From positions 1 through 44,801 of the forward strand of contig CAJVPJ010000100.1 of assembly GCA_910592205.1 (NCBI GenBank): 44,801 nt of DNA, given 5' to 3'. A program made the translations under genes and the position numbers. Numbering within the stretch: the stretch's first letter is position 1; every line of letters starts with the position of its first letter. The DNA comes from Paraglomus occultum (lineage: Eukaryota; Glomeromycota; Glomeromycetes; Paraglomerales; Paraglomeraceae). Under the pieces are notes generated by a model, which worked only from the letters and a program-made list of their open reading frames with translations, was not told the origin of the DNA and did not search any database. Positions 21,984-32,132 of the stretch are shown piece after piece.

Positions 21984-23297
21984 TTACAAATGCGTGCTCT
22001 GACTAATACCAACGCTCTTTCTAACGTCATCAATCAAACCTTCCGACTTAAGCTTATGAGCACGGATTTCGGCCACGAAATCATCAAATAAGTATTCGGT
22101 GTCTTCCGGTCCACCCTTTGCTTCAGGATGGAATTGCACACTCTTTATTGGAAGACTGACGTGTCGGATACCCTCATTGGTTCCGTCATTCGCGTTGACA
22201 AAGTATTTCATCCAACCCTTAGGCATAGCCTCATCCATCAAACAATAACCATGATTCTGTGATGTAATTGCACACAATCCCGTCGTCTGGTCTACAGCAG
22301 GAACGTTATGACCACGATTTCCGAAGCGCATTTTGCGTACGCCCATGCCGGCCGCCATACCGAGAAGCAAGTTGCCCATACAGATTCCAAAAATGGGCTT
22401 GTTGAATGTAGCAATGGCGGTACGCAGATTTTGAACGGTAGTTGATACAGTAGTAGGGTTACCAGGTCCATTGCTGATAAAGAGACCATCAAAACGATGG
22501 GCTACACTATTGAAATCAAAGTCCCATGGTAATACCGTGATCGCAGCTCCACGTGAAACCAATGAGCGAAGGATATTATGCTTAACACCACAATCAATAA
22601 CTGCAATATTGATATCGCCGTATGGGTTATAGGAGACGGGTTCCTTGGTACTAACTTCGGCAACCAGGTTCCTAGTATTCGGATCTATGAACTCTGCCTT
22701 GTCTAAACTCGTGTTAACGGCATCATCGCCAACGTCTACTCTAGCCAGAGTTGATCCTTGATTACGCAACAGATGCACGATTGCTCGAGTATCGACACCG
22801 CTGATGGCGGGGATATTGTGCCTAGCGCACCATTCGCCCAAAGACTCTACTGCTGTCCAATGAGAATAATGAGTGGCGTAATCATTGACGACAATGCCTT
22901 CACATTGGATGCTATCAGATTCGAACGAGCGCAACAGGCCGAATCTGTCTTTCTTGAGGCCAGGTATACCGTAGTTTCCAATGAGTGGTTGAGTAAAGAC
23001 GAGAATTTGCCCCCGGTATGAAGGATCGGTCATTGACTCGGGATATCCCACAAGAGATGTGGTAAAGACTGCTTCGCCGGATACAGCGGTCTGGGCACCG
23101 AATGAGATGCCATTGAATACTTGTCCGGTCTTTAGTTTCAATGCCGCTGGAATGCGCTTCGCATTATATTGTGGGGCAGACGATTTCGGAAACGTATATG
23201 CACTGTCGGTGACAGTCGCCAAGCCGCGGACCGTTATGGCACGGAAGACTGTGTTGCCAGGAAGGGCAATCTGTGAAAGTGCTTTGCGAGAGAGCAT
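21984..23297 (-). CDS. CPA1: Carbamoyl-phosphate synthase, arginine-specific small (glutaminase) subunit
   Basis: Releases ammonia from glutamine and passes it to the large subunit (CPA2) to make carbamoyl phosphate for arginine synthesis. Single exon, 437 residues. The N-terminus is Arg/Ser/Ala-rich with few acids, fitting a mitochondrial targeting peptide. The CarA N-domain follows (GQVFNGISFGAQ, FTTSLVGYPESMTDPSYRGQ), then the class I amidotransferase domain with FISNGPGNP, the nucleophile Cys in FGICMGNLLLG and the His/Glu pair in VQFHPEAKGGP. Odd: the elbow usually reads GxCxG[HN]Q; here Gln is Leu. The leader holds a spliced uORF of arginine-attenuator type, so translation is probably repressed by arginine. 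The alternative, a pyrimidine-pathway CarA, is unlikely because fungi fuse that subunit into URA2. Confidence 0.95.
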   Translation of the reverse strand: MLSRKALSQIALPGNTVFRAITVRGLATVTDSAYTFPKSSAPQYNAKRIPAALKLKTGQVFNGISFGAQTAVSGEAVFTTSLVGYPESMTDPSYRGQILVFTQPLIGNYGIPGLKKDRFGLLRSFESDSIQCEGIVVNDYATHYSHWTAVESLGEWCARHNIPAISGVDTRAIVHLLRNQGSTLARVDVGDDAVNTSLDKAEFIDPNTRNLVAEVSTKEPVSYNPYGDINIAVIDCGVKHNILRSLVSRGAAITVLPWDFDFNSVAHRFDGLFISNGPGNPTTVSTTVQNLRTAIATFNKPIFGICMGNLLLGMAAGMGVRKMRFGNRGHNVPAVDQTTGLCAITSQNHGYCLMDEAMPKGWMKYFVNANDGTNEGIRHVSLPIKSVQFHPEAKGGPEDTEYLFDDFVAEIRAHKLKSEGLIDDVRKSVGISQSTHL

Positions 23298-23379
23298 TTT
23301 TTCTTTTTAGGAAACGGAAAATATAATAATTGGGTAATTAAGTGAAGGGCGCAGAAAGGTCTTCTTGATGGGGGAATAT

Positions 23380-23610
23380 TTAGTATGCGGTAGAAGTCTT
23401 CCAAACTGTATTAATGTTTTAAAAGAAACAAAGTGAATTGAGTTGAGTAAAAGAGCTTTGGCAATGATATGATATACTTGAATGTTGACAATGATATGAT
23501 ATGGTGAATGTCCGCACACTGTCTAGCAAAAACCATGTTCACTATCTATTTAACTAGTTACCTTGATGGGCCAGATAATCTGCTGATGTGGTGGTCGAGT
23601 ACAAGTTCAT
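23380..23610 (-). promoter_or_regulatory. Arginine attenuator peptide uORF of CPA1, split by an intron
   Basis: Exon A 23562-23610 and exon B 23380-23405, separated by a 156-base GT-AG intron (GTAACT...ATACAG), encode a 24-residue peptide beginning MNLYSTTTSADYL and containing DYLAHQVWKTS near its end; the stop is at 23380-23382, 82 bases before the CPA1 ATG. The Neurospora arg-2 and yeast CPA1 attenuator peptides are 24 and 25 residues, with a core D-Y-[LI]-x-x-x-[LI]-W; here the Asp-to-Trp spacing is the same, and the WKTS tail resembles the yeast peptide. In those systems arginine makes the nascent peptide stall the ribosome and cuts CPA1 translation. Unspliced RNA would give an 18-residue peptide without the Trp, so splicing could matter for control. 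The splice was predicted by eye. Confidence 0.8.
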
Positions 23611-24985
23611 TAATAGCGTCAATGGAGGAAAACTGGAATGAGAAGGCCAACTGGTTCTCTTATACTTGGTCAAGATGAATAAACCGCAACAAGGCGAATT
23701 AGGTGGGAAAGATGGAATGAAATAGTGTAATGTGTAATTGTATCACAAGTCGTTATCATGGTTTTTGTAATATATTGTTAATAAAGTTCATAGTACAATC
23801 TTTGAGATTGCGCCAAACGCAATCAAAAACTGATGGATTTCCATATCAGGGGTAGCACAGAATATTTTAGATGATCTCTTATCAGATCGATGAATCTCAC
23901 GTATATTTATGGTATTATAGTAACATTAGAATGCGCCAAAGATGATATGACGAAAAAAGAGATACAGATGGTCCCATCGCATCACGAATACGCCGTAACT
24001 GTGCAATCTGTGTAAACCACAATATTATTATTACCTGCATTATGTGATTAGATCAATTCCGCCTTGACTTTATCAGATGGTTAATCAACCTTTCTTTTTA
24101 CACAAACGATCTTTTGTTTGGCACCTGCAAACTGTGGGCAATCCCACCCCTCTGGATCTTGCCTTCAAAGCATACCACGATGATTGTCCAAATATAAGGA
24201 CGGAGATGAAGTTACCTTCAAAAACATGCATATCGAAAATCAAAAGTTCCCAAATTGAAGTTTCTATTAATTTTTTGTAACCATTAATTGGTTCCATCTC
24301 ACATTATCACATGCCCACCTTTTTTCGTAACATGACTACTTCCTTATTGGATGGACAGAGAATGCTTGGCTTCAAATATACAGGCGCACTCTTTTGCAAC
24401 GAAAATATCATAATAATAATAATCTGTTTTATCGCACAATCATGTGGTCACACGATTTCCTAATTTTATATACCAAAAACTGCCAAACTACCCGCGCTAG
24501 TATCTGTCAAGTTGAATGGATTTTGATTGTTTGACAGTGTAGACGTTGAGGGGGTGAGCAAGACATGTATTTTGGTAGTTGATTCCTCTTGACCAGTGAG
24601 GTTGGAAGTAGTCTTTGATTTCTTTTTCTTGTCTATCACGCACACGGTCAAGTTTCGTTAACCAGTGAATGAAATCGACTCTTTAACAGTTATTAATGTG
24701 TTTCATGCCACGACCAAACGATTCAGCAATTTCTGCGTTAATAAAATGGTTTAAATTTAAATTTTCTTTTGCAATCCTGTCAATGAAGTTATCCGTTTAT
24801 GCGGTCGAGTTAGGGTCTTGATTTTTGCCGGCATAAAGTGAAGATTTTTTACATAATATAAAGTAAAACTGCAATTTTTTGGCGTAGTAAAATTAGCCGG
24901 ACCGGTATAAACAAGCCCATACAACAGTGATAGCTCCCAACAATCAGTATATATCAACACGTAAAGCACGTGGCTTTAGCAAAAC
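23611..24985. other. Spacer: CPA1 promoter and upstream DNA
   Basis: The first few hundred bases (about 23611-23950) should contain the CPA1 promoter and transcript start on the minus strand. Open frames near 24077-24297 (both strands) and 24466-24651 (minus) are short, overlap each other or lack any domain, and are not called. No repeat structure stands out. Confidence 0.4.
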
Positions 24986-25772
24986 ATGTTCTTTCCAAAC
25001 TGGCAAAATAAATTGAGAATGAAGTCTACAACAAGTTTTCTTCAGCCAAACTACCGGGTCGGAGAGAACGATAATTTCTTGCCAGAACTAAGGCAGAGGT
25101 TATCTCAACAACAACAGTCTCTGAAAACAATACCAGGACAAGTAACTCATTAGTACATATAAGCGACGAGTGAGTAGTCCTAGAACATATGAAAACATGT
25201 TATTATTAAGATAACAAGTTTGAAACAAATGCTCAATAAACTTATTATTATTGGTACGAAAACATTCCAACTCTCAAGTGTCTCATGATAAATAATATCG
25301 ACTTGTCTGGTAGAATGGTACCGTTCATGCCATGGCGGCAATCACCACTGACGAGCTTTTCCTTTCGTATATTCAATTTGATGACACAATCAAAGCGCAA
25401 TAAATGGATAGGTAAGGAAGGTATTATAATTCGTCAATTGTGCAGTGCGAACCGTTCAATCCCACATTCTCTTTCTCGGCTGACTAAGCTACTAATCGAC
25501 ATAAAGGGGGTAGAAATAGCCTTGAGAATACACCCACGTACGATCGTTACCAACCAGTAGATCCTCGATTGGTAATGACATTATGTGAAACTTTTATTTG
25601 TCCGGATTCAGAGTTTCTCACACGCGCTCAAACTCAATTTCTCACGGAATATTCGAGAATGCAGCCGTTTAATGAACGCAAAGACGCCAAGGCGAAACGA
25701 AACAGAATTATAAGCTACCCGGTTCCGCATATATGCAGTCGCTGGTATCCTGTTTGTGTCTCCACAGAATAA
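24986..25772 (+). CDS. Unrecognised small protein, three exons, 153 residues
   Basis: Exons 24986-25141, 25314-25366 and 25520-25772 join in phase (0, then 2). Exon 1 begins MFFPNWQNKL and ends with a Gln/Leu-rich helix (LPELRQRLSQQQQ); the middle exon reads NGTVHAMAAITTDELFL; exon 3 starts LENTPTYDRYQPVDPRLVM and contains EYSRMQPFNERKDAKAKRNR. No signal peptide or membrane segment. The even distribution of charged and aromatic residues and three phase-matched exons support a real gene. Donor 2 (GTATAT) is only moderate; if exon 2 were read on it would stop at 25403, giving an 81-residue product. I do not recognise the family. Confidence 0.5.
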
Positions 25773-26110
25773 GCTGTGAAGTAAATAATGACTGTAAATT
25801 TTGTTATAGGCACTAGATACGCTTGCCAAACATATATGAAGGCCGTCCAGATTAATTTATAGACACATATGAAATGGACTTTTAACATCTACTGTATATC
25901 ATTAAAAGTGTTCTTACAACCAGAGCAGCACTAAATAGATTGTTTCTTATCCACATTTTCCCAAATTGTCAGATACTCCGTACGACTTTTCTTATCGGTT
26001 GCCGTAGATAGTTCGCTTCAATATATATAATTTACCTCTAAATGTTATCAGTCATAATATATAAAGCCATTCGTATACGGAACGGTAATCTCATCACTTG
26101 ATTTCGGCTG
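25773..26110. other. Short spacer
   Basis: AT-rich, no ORF or repeat with support. Confidence 0.4.
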
Positions 26111-26418
26111 ATGGGAAATCATAGCCGAGGGCGAAAATCGCAAAAAAGAAAAAACAACGGCGAATTTATGTTCGGCAACCAGAACGGCTTGAAAATTGTA
26201 AAATGGAATAGGTGTGGGTTAAAACATTACAGTTAAGTTCACGTGATGTTATATCATGCAGTCCTTGTTCGGAAAGTCAAACGAGAAATGGAGAATCAAT
26301 AAAAAATATTACAAAGACGACATTCAAAGTAAATTCTACTACAAGCATATTACAATTGACACTCGTTCTTTTTGTTTTGATGATAAAATACATTCCAATA
26401 CAACTATTATTTCTATGA
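26111..26418 (+). CDS. Possible small tail-anchored protein, two exons
   Basis: Exon 26111-26211 starts MGNHSRGRKSQKRKNNGEF, very basic, and ends AG|GTGTGG; exon 26262-26418 joins in phase and ends in a hydrophobic segment (LQLTLVLFVLMIKYI) five residues or so before the stop, as in tail-anchored proteins; about 85 residues in all. Against it: the same DNA is open in another frame (26256-26525) that also holds a membrane segment (IISMTVVIGGTLFLMI) and looks at least as protein-like, but for which I found no exon joint. One of the two may be real. Confidence 0.28.
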
Positions 26419-26880
26419 CAGTAGTAATCGGTGGAACTCTCTTTCTAATGATCAGCACAATGCGAGCATGCGTGACCGGAAGGGTGCAACTACAGACGCG
26501 AAAGAATATATCCTTTGATCATTAGATATAGATACTTACTCACACGGTATGCCACCCATACACCATGAATAATATCTCTTAAACGTACATTTTTATTATA
26601 ACGCCTCGGTCCAGCAGACTGTTTATTCGTATGATTTACAGAATCACCCCCAACAAATGCCCAAAAAAAGAGAATAAACTTTCTATCATTTACTACACTC
26701 GATTTCGTTTCTTTAATATCGTATCCTCTCAAACGCGTGCGTTCGGCAAACGCCTGTATCGGCTTTGAGCATAAACCTTTTTCACCACTGTCAAGAAATA
26801 AACTCCAAGATGAAAAGCACGCTCAAGTAATTTAGCGGGTAAGTGAAAGTCGATCTATTGAAAATTATTGGACAGTGGTA

Positions 26881-26966
26881 CGTCTTTACTAATAACCAAT
26901 TACTCTTGGTATGCCTTTGCCATCAATTACTCTCGGTATGTCTTTACTATTGACGATTACTCTCAA
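26881..26966. repeat. Minisatellite, about three decayed units of 27-33 bases
   Basis: The unit CAATTACTCTTGGTATG plus CTTTGCCAT recurs with changes: AATTACTCTTGGTATGCC, AATTACTCTCGGTATGTC and GATTACTCTCAAG. It lies just beyond the stop of the F-box gene, in its likely 3' UTR. The rest of 26419-26988 shows no supported gene. Confidence 0.5.
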
Positions 26967-26988
26967 GTGAATTAGCTCATAATCCTAG

Positions 26989-27930
26989 TCAATCGGGGAA
27001 GGATACTGTCTCATGTACTGTGAAACTGAAATTCGATCCTACTTCCATTCGCCTCTGATTCAAATAAATCATAAGTTCACGACTCTCTGATGTCGTCGCA
27101 CGAAGTTTAAATACCCTCAGCATAGGGATAGCCTTGAGCCATGAAACAAAATCAAATCTTTCAAGATGTTTGCAATAAATTCTCAACTCTTGCAGCGTAT
27201 TCTTCTGCGTCAGCAAAGCGTTCATTATTTCGCTCCCATGCCTGAATAATTGTCCATCAAATGTAAACACTTTTAATTCTTTCTGAGCCTTGATGAGAAC
27301 AGCAATACGAGACTCCAGACTAATTGGAGCATACAGAGTGTCAGGGAAATAAAGTCCGTCCACAACTATTTCCAAAGATTTGAGATGACGCTGACATTGA
27401 GAGGCTACATATAATGTATGAAACGCTGATGTTGTTTGAAAACAAGCCCAGTTTTCAAGGCCGAGATGCGATAGTTGTCTTGCATTTGCCAGCAGCATGT
27501 GTAAAAAACGAAGCGGTTTGACATCCAGTAGATGTGGCATTCCTTCCCTTCCCTGATTGTAAGCTCTAATTGCATTCCAAAGTTTACCACACGATAGCGA
27601 TTGAAGATAGGACGGATAGTCAAATAATGGAAGTTCATATACTTTTGGAGATTGACAATCGTATTCAGGGAGATAGGGCAGATATATCGATATCAGCTTG
27701 AAACACGACGACTCTTGGCAGAGATCGAACGGTTGTTTGTATAGTATTGGTACGGCAATCTTGCAAAGTCCCCTGCATGTTAATGAACAAACAAAGAGTG
27801 TACCCAAGTCGACTTCTGAGGACTCGAGTACGCTCACAAGTATTTCCATGGGAAGAGTTATTGTCATTAATGATAGTAGCAAAGTGATATCATTCCACGC
27901 AAAACGGTGGAAACATTCAGTTTTCGACAC
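26989..27930 (-). CDS. F-box protein
   Basis: Intronless, 313 residues. Residues 26-66 form an F-box (LPMEILVSVLESSEVDLGTL, then FVCSLTCRGLCKIAVPILYK), the part that binds Skp1 in SCF ubiquitin ligases. The rest has irregular Leu-rich segments (PLRFLHMLLANARQLSHLGL, HLKSLEIVVDGLYF, NTLQELRIYCKHLERF) resembling degenerate leucine-rich repeats, as in the large F-box/LRR families of Glomeromycotina; this part would choose the substrate, which is unknown. Translation may start at the ATG at residue 1 or at the one near residue 22 (MTITLPMEIL), since in this family the F-box is usually close to the N-terminus. The gene is divergent from TAH18. Confidence 0.8.
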   Translation of the reverse strand: MSKTECFHRFAWNDITLLLSLMTITLPMEILVSVLESSEVDLGTLFVCSLTCRGLCKIAVPILYKQPFDLCQESSCFKLISIYLPYLPEYDCQSPKVYELPLFDYPSYLQSLSCGKLWNAIRAYNQGREGMPHLLDVKPLRFLHMLLANARQLSHLGLENWACFQTTSAFHTLYVASQCQRHLKSLEIVVDGLYFPDTLYAPISLESRIAVLIKAQKELKVFTFDGQLFRHGSEIMNALLTQKNTLQELRIYCKHLERFDFVSWLKAIPMLRVFKLRATTSESRELMIYLNQRRMEVGSNFSFTVHETVSFPD

Positions 27931-28440
27931 ACGTGACTTGTTATTCTGTCATACAGTTCCCACACTGTTTTTTTGAATTTCTACTTCTAATCGTGAAGAC
28001 GTTATTTACTTGTTCGTGTACATATTAGTCATTGTTGTCACCTTCCCTGCCGTATTACCCATAGATCAAATGAACGTTGTTCGAACCTGTTGCGCATATT
28101 AATATAGTAGATAACCCTCCCTCTTGAACATTCTTAGGATTCGCCTTATCAATGAAAGTGCTCAATAGAACATAGGGACTTTTTCACAGCTTTTTTTTTT
28201 TTGCAACTCGTCTCACATTAGCATTAAATCAAATAGAAGCGATGTAATTCTGGAAAGAGAACTATTATACGTCTCGTTAGTATTTAACTTTATATTCATT
28301 TACAAAACGTCAGCTTAATCATATAAATATCACGGTATCGATCTGCCCAAAATATCCCATAATGTTGAATACTGTTACACCAAAAAGCCAAAAAATTTAA
28401 TTAATGGCGGCGATTACTTTGTCAATTAGCAGATAAAAGA
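27931..28440. promoter_or_regulatory. Divergent promoter interval, F-box gene and TAH18
   Basis: A 510-base head-to-head interval with a T-run at 28192-28201. It must contain both promoters. No TATA box or factor site can be assigned with confidence. Confidence 0.4.
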
Positions 28441-31302
28441 ATGGACGACAAATCCCACAATGATTCAACGGATAGACAGCTGTTAATACTATATGGAAGT
28501 CAGACAGGTTGTGCGCAAGACTCTGCAGAGAGGACAGCGAGGGAGGCAAGAAGGAGACATTTTAGAGTTCGAATATTCGCTATGGATGAATACGATAGAG
28601 TAAAGTTTTTGATCTATCACATTGGGCAAATAAGCTTTGCGTGTGATATTTAATTCGTTTCTATTGACAGCACTTCGAGTTGACTTTATCTAATTTGTCT
28701 CATCGATAAACCTCTCAACTTTGTAACGTAGACAAAACTTATAAACGAACCACTCGTTATTTTTATATGCTCAACGACTGGGCAAGGTGATGAACCTGAT
28801 AATATGAAGGTATTTTAACCGAAATGTATCTAATAAACTATTCAGTCACGAAGTTTCCTTTCTGAACGAATGCTTTGCGTTTATAATTAGACTGATACTT
28901 CGTCGTCGGTTATTAAGATGACTTTCTCACTGAGCCACGTTGCCAATTGATAGAAATTTTGGAAATTTCTTTTGCGAAAGAACCTTCCTAACGACATTCT
29001 TAACCAAATGAAATTCACCGTGTTTGGGCAGGGAGACTCGTCATACATAAGGTACCAGCTTGCATAACCTTAATAATGTATTGGGACACGACTCATTGAT
29101 ACATCCATCTCTGTTATCAGGTATAATTATCCGGCGAAAAAGCTTTGGAAGCGTCTTCTGCAACTCGGGGCAGAAAGCATTTATCCAAGAGGTGATGGGG
29201 ATGATCAACATTTCCTCGGGTGAGCAGTATTGCCTTTATTGATACGTGTTTGCCTTTTTTTTTCTTTTCTTTTTGCGAGCATATCTTTAACCAAATCTCT
29301 AAATAGTCAAGACGGAGCATTTGACCCGTGGATTCAAGGTCTATGGGACGTGTTGATGAAGATGTACCCCTTGCCAGCTGGAGTGGATATTATTCCATCT
29401 GAGGATTTATATCCTTTCGTTTCGCCAGAATCAACCCATGGCTATGATCACTATCAATGACTTTAATTGTTACCATCCTTGACTTTTTAAACCCACGCCA
29501 CCTCCAAGTTTCCGTATTGAGTTTATTGACTCTGGTGTTCCATTATCCGACGAGTCTACTGAGTATGAGTATACCGTACGGTTGGCCTCTAATCAAAGGA
29601 TTACGGCAACTGACCATTTTCAAGATGTGAGGCATTTGGAGTTTGCTATTGAAGAGCCTTTTATAAGGTAGACGCATTTTTAACAATGTGAGTTTGCTCA
29701 ATACTCAAGATCTAACCATCGTCTAGTTATGATCCGGGAGATATTATGGTAGTGAGGCCTAGGAACCTGAAAAAGGATGTGGACTCGTTTCTAGAAATGA
29801 TGAAATGGACAGACATTGCGGATAATCCATTTGTCTTGGTGCCGAATCAGGAAGGTTATTATCGCTGACCAGCACCCATCCATGTCGAACCTTATAGAAG
29901 CATTCTATTCACACATTTATTTCTCTCACAGATTACAAAATCCCAAAACATTGGGAATCAAGGTTAACTCTAAGATTACTATTTGAGAAATATTTGGATA
30001 TTTTTAGCACACCGAGACGATCTTTTTTTGAATTTCTGTCGTATTTTACAACAAACGAAGATCAGACCGAGAAATTGCGTGAATTCTGTTCTGCTGAAGG
30101 CCAGGTAAATAATTGAGCGTGTCATGCCGGGTGTGCGTTTGAATTATAATTATTGATTAACGTTATTTTTAAGGACGACTTGTATGCGTATAATCAACGC
30201 GTCAGACGCACCATAGTTGAAGTCTTGCATGACTTTTCATCTGCAACGATTCCTATCAACTACATTCTTGATGTGTTTCCAATGATACAGCCACGGCAAT
30301 TCTCTATATCGTCAGCAAGTAGTATGCATTCTAATGTAATACACTTAACAGTGGCTATTGTCAATTATAAAACGCTACTAAAATCTCCGAGAAGAGGTGT
30401 TTGCACTAAATGGATGGAAACGCTGGAGATCGGTATGTTTTCTATTTGTGCGAGCTATTACCGATAATTGATCAATTAGTTAAAGCAATTCATGCGTTCT
30501 AGGTTCTGTCATTCCATTTAACGTTATTAAGGGAACGATGAGACTTCCACGTGATTCAGGGATACCAGTAATACTAATTGGTCCTGGTGAGCAGTAAATA
30601 GTACATTGTTATAATTACAAGACAGCATTACCCAAGTTCGTTATAATTATAGGCACCGGAGTATCAGTGATGAAGGCGTTCATTGAGGATCGCATTCAAG
30701 TGGGTGCTACAGGTATTGCATCAGTCACAGCAAATTTTTATTACACATAATTGTTATTTCCAATATTGACTATATGCTCATTGCCTCAAATTTTGATCCA
30801 ATAGAAAATTACCTTTTCTTTGGCTGCCGATATCATGATAAAGATTATTACTACAAAAATGAATGGGATACCTATGTTCGAGAGGGTCAATTAACAGTGT
30901 TTGTTGCGTGTTCACGAGATCAAGTAGGTCAAATACGACAGATATTTTGCATTTTATAACATAAGCGGACATCTGAACATTATTGTCATTTTTTAAAGGA
31001 TAAAAAAATATATGTCCAGGACTTGATCAAACAGAATGCAGCCTTAATATGGAGACTTGTACATGATCAAGGAGGATATGTCTACCTATCTGGGTGAATA
31101 TCGCAAACGTTTGTACGCACATGCAAACGCTACAGTGACTAACGTATTCTATTATAGACGATCCGACAAAATGCCAGCCGCTGTTATCGAATCGTTCATA
31201 GAGGTTTTTAAAAAGGAAGGAGACATGGATGATGATCAGGCTAAAAAATATTTCAATAGAATGGAAAAGAATAGACGGTTTCAACAGGAATGTTGGTCAT
31301 AA
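28441..31302 (+). CDS. TAH18: NADPH-dependent diflavin oxidoreductase TAH18/NDOR1
   Basis: Passes electrons from NADPH through FAD and FMN to Dre2/anamorsin at the start of cytosolic Fe-S cluster assembly. Exons: 28441-28599, 28732-28809, 28954-29051, 29121-29219, 29307-29423, 29509-29667, 29727-29854, 29932-30104, 30174-30432, 30503-30586, 30653-30712, 30805-30923, 30999-31093, 31158-31302; 590 residues, against 597 in human NDOR1. Domains in order: flavodoxin/FMN (LLILYGSQTGCAQDSAERT, FICSTTGQGDEPDNM, FGQGDSSY), connecting and FAD part (PRQFSISSAS), NADPH part (VILIGPGTGVSVMKAFIE, YLFFGCRY, GGYVYLSG) and the usual C-terminus RFQQECWS. One joint is uncertain: between 29423 and 29509 only a weak GC-AG intron keeps frame; otherwise there is a frameshift near 29460. 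Confidence 0.92.
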
Positions 31303-32132
31303 TAGAATCCCATACATTCTGTTGCCGCTATAGCTGTGATTAGTGATGTGCCGTCGATGGTAGCAAAATTGCGCCGAGTATTCTTCCAGCTGAGCACATA
31401 ATACGGACGAACTCTAGATTTTTATTTAATTCCATTGAAAGAGACTTTCAGATGTATTGTACAAAGCAGACTTAACAAATGGTGGTCTATCCACATCTGT
31501 GGAAACCTGTGCAAATATGTTTGTCACAATTGTCAGCATTCCTTTATAACTTATATTCAACAAACCTTTTGATTGACGAAAACGCGTCTCGTACTAAAAA
31601 ATGCATATTGTATTCACTTCCGAAGGGCTTGCCATTTATGTCCCCCCTCGAGCTATTGCGCGAATCATAATTCCTTTGTCAAATAGAACAGTAAAAACCT
31701 TCCCCTTTCCCCCAATTAATCAATTGACTTACATTTTATTGGCAATTAAATAAATACGAACATGTTCAAATTGAAAGGTTTTATCAACAAAATGATGAGA
31801 CGTGCATCCTTGTCACTATTGAGTAAGTAATGGAAAAGAGATAAACCCCAAGTACATTATCGTCGGATATAAAAAACCGGATCCTCCAACACAAAATTTA
31901 GAGTTCCAAAAGTGCCAGATTGAAATATAAAGAAAAAATCGAATTGATGAGTTGCATCATGCCCGGTCGATTGAGCTAATTGTTTTTTTTTCCGAATTAT
32001 TCTTTCGTTTTTGTTGGTAATTTTCTACCAAGGCCAGAGACTGAAACGGTTACATATTTACAGTACCAAAAATGAATAAATAATTTATTGATAAAAAAGT
32101 TTATCGTCGAGCCTCCTTTTCTGCTAATCACA
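31303..32132. other. Spacer between convergent genes
   Basis: Tail-to-tail interval of 830 bases holding the 3' ends of TAH18 and the pseudokinase. AT-rich; no ORF or repeat with support. Confidence 0.5.

Noticed and set aside
22758-23310. Long plus-strand frames opposite CPA1
   Set aside because: They are antisense shadows of a strongly conserved single-exon gene; no domain or splice structure.
25405-25560. KH-domain-like string (KWIGKEGIIIRQL) in one frame
   Set aside because: Only the GxxG pattern matches; the surrounding residues do not fit a KH fold and the stretch falls in a predicted intron.
26490-26732. Minus-strand frame of 80 codons with GPRRYNKNVRLRDIIHG and a possible donor
   Set aside because: No second exon could be joined in phase and it overlaps an equally open plus-strand frame; no family match.
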